From: Pantoea coffeiphila
GTDB lineage: Bacteria; Pseudomonadota; Gammaproteobacteria; Enterobacterales; Enterobacteriaceae
DNA length: 64,000 nucleotides
NCBI RefSeq assembly: GCF_016909495.1
Contig: NZ_JAFBFW010000001.1
Coordinates: 806,001-870,000, forward strand
Direction of reading: 5' to 3'
Numbering within the stretch: position 1 is the first letter of the stretch; each line of letters begins with the position of its first letter. Positions 60,309 through 64,000 of the stretch are shown one piece after another. Under the pieces are notes generated by a model. The model had not been told where the DNA came from, did no database searches, and saw only the letters and a program-made list of their open reading frames with translations. The translations under genes were made by a program, and so were the position numbers.

Positions 60309-60361
60309 AGATCATGATCCCTGAGGCAAACGGTGCCGCTCGGAACGTACAGAGCGGACGC

Positions 60362-60392
60362 AAAAAAGAGCAAAGACCAGTGGCCTTTGCTC
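60362..60392 (-). terminator. Terminator/attenuator between hemophore and Slam genes
   Basis: On the minus strand GAGCAAAG and CTTTGCTC form an 8-bp stem with a 9-base loop, followed by six T. It lies between the hemophore stop (60479) and the Slam start (60308), so partial read-through would give much hemophore and little translocon. Confidence 0.8.
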
Positions 60393-60478
60393 TCGGGAAG
60401 GCAGTGAATCAGGCCATCAGCGTCGTTCCCGCTGAGGGTGTGATCCCTGCATATAAGGTGGTGAGATTCGCCACCGGA

Positions 60479-61258
60479 TTAGTTCTTGGTACCGCCGAAT
60501 GCGGTATCTTTGTTGCGATCGGCAAACTTAACGATACCGGCCACTGCGCTGGCGCCGGTGCCGAAGAATTTACCGTCCAGCGTACCGCCGGTGCCGGAAG
60601 CACTCAGCACGCCAACGCTGGTTGCTGCCAGACGCACATCAGTACCGACGGTGCTGATGGTGCCGCCGGTGAAGTTGATGTCACCGGAAGAGCTGGCCAC
60701 TTTGGTATTGAAGTTGGCGGTCAGCGTACTGGTTGGCAGCGTGCCGCTGTACTGATTGATGGACTTAATGGTGTAGCTAACCGGTGCAGCCGTTGGCAGC
60801 GTGGTGGCTACGTCACCGTTTTCACCCGCGTAGAACACCGTGTGGGTACCGGCCGTTTTGGTGCCCACGGCGCCTGAAGTGGCTTCGCCATCCCATTCGC
60901 CGAACCAGACATCCTGAGTGCCGACTTTGGCAAATGACCAGACGCCCAGTTTAGTGTGATCCGGGCCAGGACCCGCAGGACCCGGTGCACCATCCGCCAC
61001 CATTTCGCGACCGCTGAAGTGGAATGCCCCACTCGCATCCTGATAGGTCGGTGAAGCAAAGTGAGTGAAGGTAGCTTTGGCACCATACAGCTGACCATCA
61101 ACACCGGCGGCAGGAGTCGGTACAGCTGCAGTTGTCTGACCAACGCGAATCCCACCCGTTTCCGTGTAGCTCTGGTTAGTGACGACTACGGCCTGAGCAG
61201 CACCGGCTGCGCCAAACAGAGCAAGAGCGAGTACTGATTTCTTCATAATCTGATTCAT
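60479..61258 (-). CDS. hphA: Hemophilin-like secreted heme-binding protein (Slam-dependent, HphA family)
   Basis: 259 residues from ATG 61258 (AGGAAAA upstream). A standard signal peptide (KKSVLALALFGAAGAAQA) with no lipobox cysteine predicts a released rather than lipid-anchored protein. The C-terminal half has the Gly/Thr-rich strand pattern of the Slam-substrate barrel (LTANFNTKVASSSGDINFTG, GTGGTLDGKFFGTGA, AVAGIVKFAD). Histidines in FTHFASP, AFHFSG, PDHTKL and GTHTVF are candidate heme ligands. Neighbours (heme oxygenase, TonB receptor, Slam) match hemophilin loci of Acinetobacter and Haemophilus. Iron control is suggested by the Fur box upstream. Confidence 0.83.
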   Translation of the reverse strand: MNQIMKKSVLALALFGAAGAAQAVVVTNQSYTETGGIRVGQTTAAVPTPAAGVDGQLYGAKATFTHFASPTYQDASGAFHFSGREMVADGAPGPAGPGPDHTKLGVWSFAKVGTQDVWFGEWDGEATSGAVGTKTAGTHTVFYAGENGDVATTLPTAAPVSYTIKSINQYSGTLPTSTLTANFNTKVASSSGDINFTGGTISTVGTDVRLAATSVGVLSASGTGGTLDGKFFGTGASAVAGIVKFADRNKDTAFGGTKN

Positions 61259-61311
61259 TTCATTTTTCCTGAAAAGCATAAGTTAAAAGTGGAAATACAT
61301 TGAATGAAAAC

Positions 61312-61330
61312 ACAAATGATTATCATTACA
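61312..61330 (-). promoter_or_regulatory. Fur box candidate upstream of the hemophore gene
   Basis: Contains the perfect Fur core AATGATTATCATT (14 of 19 consensus positions), 54-72 bp upstream of the hemophore start. Indicates that hphA and the Slam gene have their own iron-controlled promoter besides read-through from hemO. Confidence 0.72.
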
Positions 61331-61342
61331 TCATATAGGTAC

Positions 61343-61367
61343 AATCCTCCCTGACGGCGGGAGGATT
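61343..61367. other. Hairpin downstream of hemO
   Basis: AATCCTCCC / GGGAGGATT, 9-bp stem with a 7-base loop, between the hemO stop (61535) and the hemophore promoter. It lacks a strong T-run on the minus strand. Beside it (61368-61410) TACTGCTTACT words repeat about three times without obvious function. The rest of the gap holds no gene. Confidence 0.45.
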
Positions 61368-61534
61368 TACTGCTTACTCGTACTGCTTACTTCGGGTACT
61401 GCTTTACTCCCTCACACTCCCTGTGTTCGGGCACAACGACTGACAGCTGGCAGGCATCCCTTCCACCAGCAAAACAGCTAACTGACAACCTCAACGTCCT
61501 GGGCGACTGTTCACTGCCTGAGTGGCTCTATGGT

Positions 61535-62140
61535 CTAACGCGCATAATAGTGTTCAACCAGCTCACGCACGCGGGCAAAGGCCTGCTGCGCACCGGCAAT
61601 AGCGCGCGCTTCCCCGGCTTCGTCCAGCGGCAGCTGGTCCAGCGCGGCGGTAAAGGTACGCCAGTGGCGGCCTCGCCCTTCCGGCGCACCGGCAAGATGG
61701 CGCGCACCAAACTCGCCGGACAGCCCCAGCTTCTCCGCCTGTTTGATCAGGAAACCGGCGCCGATATTGGAGCCCTCAGCGACGTACAGCCAGCCCAGAG
61801 CACTGGCAATATCCGGGATTTCCGCCGTACTGAATGCCGTTGCGCTTTCCGGCTGCGGCAGAGCCTGCCCAAGGTCGGCCAGATCCTGGCCAATCAGCGG
61901 GAAGCGGCGGCGCCCGGCTAAATCAGGCAGCAGCGGCTCCAGCAGCGCAGATTCATACAGCGCATCGATTTCACGATGAAACTGGTACTGCACCTTCACA
62001 AACAGACCGTAGCGTTCGCGGCTGGCAAACGGATCGCCCGCCATAATGCGCTGATCCAGGCTGTCATGGCTGCTGGTGGTGGCCGCCTTCAGCCGCTGCG
62101 CGCGGGTCAGGTTTTCGGTTTGGGTACTCACATCGCTCAT
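61535..62140 (-). CDS. hemO: Heme oxygenase (biliverdin-producing, HemO/PigA-like)
   Basis: 201 residues from ATG 62140 with GGGAG seven bases upstream. Bacterial heme oxygenase features: LKAATTSSHDSLDQRIMAGD with the proximal His near residue 24, and the distal helix segment LGWLYVAEGSNIGAGFLIKQ with the flexible glycines. It opens imported heme to biliverdin, CO and iron. Encoded 49 bp after the TonB receptor gene, same strand, so they form one transcription unit. Confidence 0.9.
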   Translation of the reverse strand: MSDVSTQTENLTRAQRLKAATTSSHDSLDQRIMAGDPFASRERYGLFVKVQYQFHREIDALYESALLEPLLPDLAGRRRFPLIGQDLADLGQALPQPESATAFSTAEIPDIASALGWLYVAEGSNIGAGFLIKQAEKLGLSGEFGARHLAGAPEGRGRHWRTFTAALDQLPLDEAGEARAIAGAQQAFARVRELVEHYYAR

Positions 62141-62189
62141 TGATTTTCTCCCATGCGCCTGCTCTGCGGCAGGCGGCATTTGTTTAACA

Positions 62190-64000
62190 TCAGAATTTCA
62201 GCGTCACACCACCGCGCACGGTACGGCCTGGCGCAGGGATCGGAATGGTGTTCAGCGCATCGACGTAGTAACGGTCGGTCAGGTTATCCACCGACAGATC
62301 GAAGGTGGCGTTCTGGTTTAGTTTGTAGCTGGCGTAGAGATCGACCAGGGTGTAAGGCTTCCAGTCCGACGGCGCGATGGAGTACATACCTGAAACCTGC
62401 CCGAGCCCTTCGTCCGCACCCAGCCCCTCAACAAAACGGCTGCCGATGTAGCTAATACGTGTTCCTACAGTCAGATCGCTGTCCAGGAAGCGCGATCCCA
62501 GGTTTACCGTCACGGTATCTTTTGGCGGGACCTGCTGCTGCGCAAAGCTGTTGTAGAGGCCACCCGGCGCACAGCGGCTGGCGGCTGGATGTATTACGCC
62601 GTCTTTGGCGCAGAACATAATGTCGGTGTAGTGATTCCACGCCACGCTGCCGAACACCCGCCCGCTGTCATACTGTGCGGACAGCTCAATGCCACGCATT
62701 TCTGCATAATCCAGATTCATGCGGCCCAGCTGGTAGTTTTCCCGTCCACTGGCCGTATAGCGTTTGATATTTCCGCGCGTGATGTAGTTGTCGATGTGGT
62801 TACTGAACCAGGCCCCGTGGAAACGCAGCTTATCATCCGGCAGGAACACGCCATCCATCAGATAGTTAACACCGAACTCAAGGCTCTTGTTGCGTTCAGG
62901 CGCCACCGGATTATCCGCAGTGGGTACCGAGAATGACGGACCGGTGATCGATTCAAAGATGCTTGGCGAACGCAGAACGCTGCCGTACTTACCATAAGCC
63001 TGGAAGCCATCCAGAGGCTCCACCATCAGACTGAATATCGGTGACCAGCCGTGATCTTTGCGTGTAAACGGCGATTCAAGCGTCGGGCTGCGGTCAAAGC
63101 TTTCAAAGGTGGAATAGCGCAGGTTTCCGCTCAGGGTCACCCAGTCGAGCGGCTTCACTTCCAGGGTGCTGAATCCGCTGTACTCTTTGCGCCAGCCAAA
63201 ACGCGATCCGGACATGGTCGCTTCATCCACGCCGTCGGGCAATCCCACGTTTTCACGGGTAAATGAACCGCCGTACTGCCAGGTCACATCGGCAATATCA
63301 CTGTAGAAACGTGAGGTGTTCGACGCGTTGCCGCCCCAGCGATTCGACGCCAGCCAGAAGTATTGCGGATACAGGGTGCCGCTGCTGTTAAACACCGAAT
63401 TAACTCGGTTATCCACGTCGGAATAGAAAGTATCAACTTTGATATCAATCAGATTACTGTCTTCCGGCTTCCAGCTGTAGCGACCGGTCCATGTTGCCAG
63501 GTCGATGGTACTCAGCAATCCCTGATAGGGTTGCGAATTGAAGTAGCTCATCAGCTGCGAACCGAGAATATTGCCGTAGCGGGTCATATAGCGTGAGTAG
63601 CCCAGCTCAAACTTCTGGTTGTCCTGGAAACGGAAAGTGCCTTTCAGCAGCCATGACTCCGTATCGCGCGAGGTGTTTAATACCTCCTCGCCCGCACGGT
63701 ATGCCGTCAGTGGATTACCGTCGGTGACGTTAACCTCTCCGAATGGCCCGGTTGGGCCGGAAATCACCGCGTGAGCATCGTCTCCACCGCGTTTACCGGC
63801 AAAATAGTTGCCGTTATAACGCTGGGCGTAGGCGGCCAGCACATCCACCGCATCGGTGGTGCCAGCGATGGCGATGCTGCCGGAACCGCCGGTCGGCTTC
63901 AGCGCCGACGGGCGATTTGTCCCGGATGAATCACCGAAGCCGCTCGGGAACTCATCCCAGCTGTAATAGGTGCCGAGGTTGGTCAGGCCGCCGGTGGTGC
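62190..64000 (-). CDS. hphR: TonB-dependent heme/hemophilin receptor (partial, N-terminus outside window)
   Basis: The frame is open to the right edge; the start and plug domain lie outside. The visible 600 residues are outer-membrane barrel: LKGTFRFQDNQKFELGYSRY, LDWVTLSGNLRYSTFESF, FQAYGKYGSVLRSPSIFESI (the TonB-receptor barrel motif), YKLNQNATFDLSVDNLTDRY and a C-terminal VRGGVTLKF. It is the first visible gene of the heme locus and would take heme from the hemophore. A HasR/HemR-like receptor is an alternative name; context favours the hemophilin type. Confidence 0.85.
   Translation of the reverse strand, partial: TTGGLTNLGTYYSWDEFPSGFGDSSGTNRPSALKPTGGSGSIAIAGTTDAVDVLAAYAQRYNGNYFAGKRGGDDAHAVISGPTGPFGEVNVTDGNPLTAYRAGEEVLNTSRDTESWLLKGTFRFQDNQKFELGYSRYMTRYGNILGSQLMSYFNSQPYQGLLSTIDLATWTGRYSWKPEDSNLIDIKVDTFYSDVDNRVNSVFNSSGTLYPQYFWLASNRWGGNASNTSRFYSDIADVTWQYGGSFTRENVGLPDGVDEATMSGSRFGWRKEYSGFSTLEVKPLDWVTLSGNLRYSTFESFDRSPTLESPFTRKDHGWSPIFSLMVEPLDGFQAYGKYGSVLRSPSIFESITGPSFSVPTADNPVAPERNKSLEFGVNYLMDGVFLPDDKLRFHGAWFSNHIDNYITRGNIKRYTASGRENYQLGRMNLDYAEMRGIELSAQYDSGRVFGSVAWNHYTDIMFCAKDGVIHPAASRCAPGGLYNSFAQQQVPPKDTVTVNLGSRFLDSDLTVGTRISYIGSRFVEGLGADEGLGQVSGMYSIAPSDWKPYTLVDLYASYKLNQNATFDLSVDNLTDRYYVDALNTIPIPAPGRTVRGGVTLKF

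Overview
The window looks like the chromosome of a GC-rich member of the Enterobacterales. The nasR-nasFEDCBA-cobA layout with an ANTAR-type leader RNA, the tenA-thiZXY operon, HemS and the Tad gene order all fit; I cannot place the genus. The window is cut on both sides: an ornithine cyclodeaminase-like gene runs off the left end and a TonB-dependent receptor runs off the right end. I saw no rRNA, tRNA, CRISPR array or transposase gene.

Layout. (1) 1-1551: an ornithine cyclodeaminase family gene, divergent from a YheO/DauR-type regulator, with a palindromic operator candidate between them. (2) 1574-7338: an iron-siderophore uptake cassette with surface signalling (ECF sigma factor, FecR-like anti-sigma factor, TonB receptor with an N-terminal signalling domain, MFS transporter, unknown protein). 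(3) 8129-8475: a small lipoprotein gene with a terminator. (4) 8544-36910, all leftward: a two-component system, Flp pilin, a complete Tad pilus assembly set, a 2560-residue surface/adhesin-like protein, and a four-gene export module (TolC-type, HlyD-type, GAF-like/HlyD, M50 protease/HlyD) with no ABC ATPase. (5) 37272-49554, leftward: assimilatory nitrate/nitrite reduction with its ABC transporter, a siroheme-pathway methyltransferase and the NasR antiterminator. (6) 49647-53959: a repeat-rich block in which two inverted arms of about 0.76 kb flank an extensin-like gene and hemS. (7) 53984-57346, rightward: a TPP riboswitch and a TenA/ThiZ/ThiX/ThiY thiamine-pyrimidine salvage operon. (8) 57380-58643: a flavin monooxygenase gene behind a near-consensus Fur box. 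(9) 58791-64000, leftward: a hemophilin-type heme acquisition locus (TonB receptor, heme oxygenase, secreted hemophore, Slam translocon).

How the parts fit. Iron is a recurring theme: Fur-box-like sites precede the siderophore receptor, the two-component system upstream of the Tad locus, the flavin monooxygenase and the hemophore. The heme locus is self-contained: Slam exports the hemophore, the receptor takes heme back, and HemO opens the ring; HemS elsewhere gives a second route. The nitrate operon shows layered control: a sigma-54-type promoter, an NtrC-like site, then two hairpins with A1/G4 hexaloops, the second mutually exclusive with an intrinsic terminator.

The best candidates for something undescribed are the ABC-less M50/HlyD/GAF/TolC export module with its giant beta-propeller/Ig protein at the end of a Tad pilus locus, the NasC-NasB reading-frame fusion, and the nested inverted repeat family around hemS.
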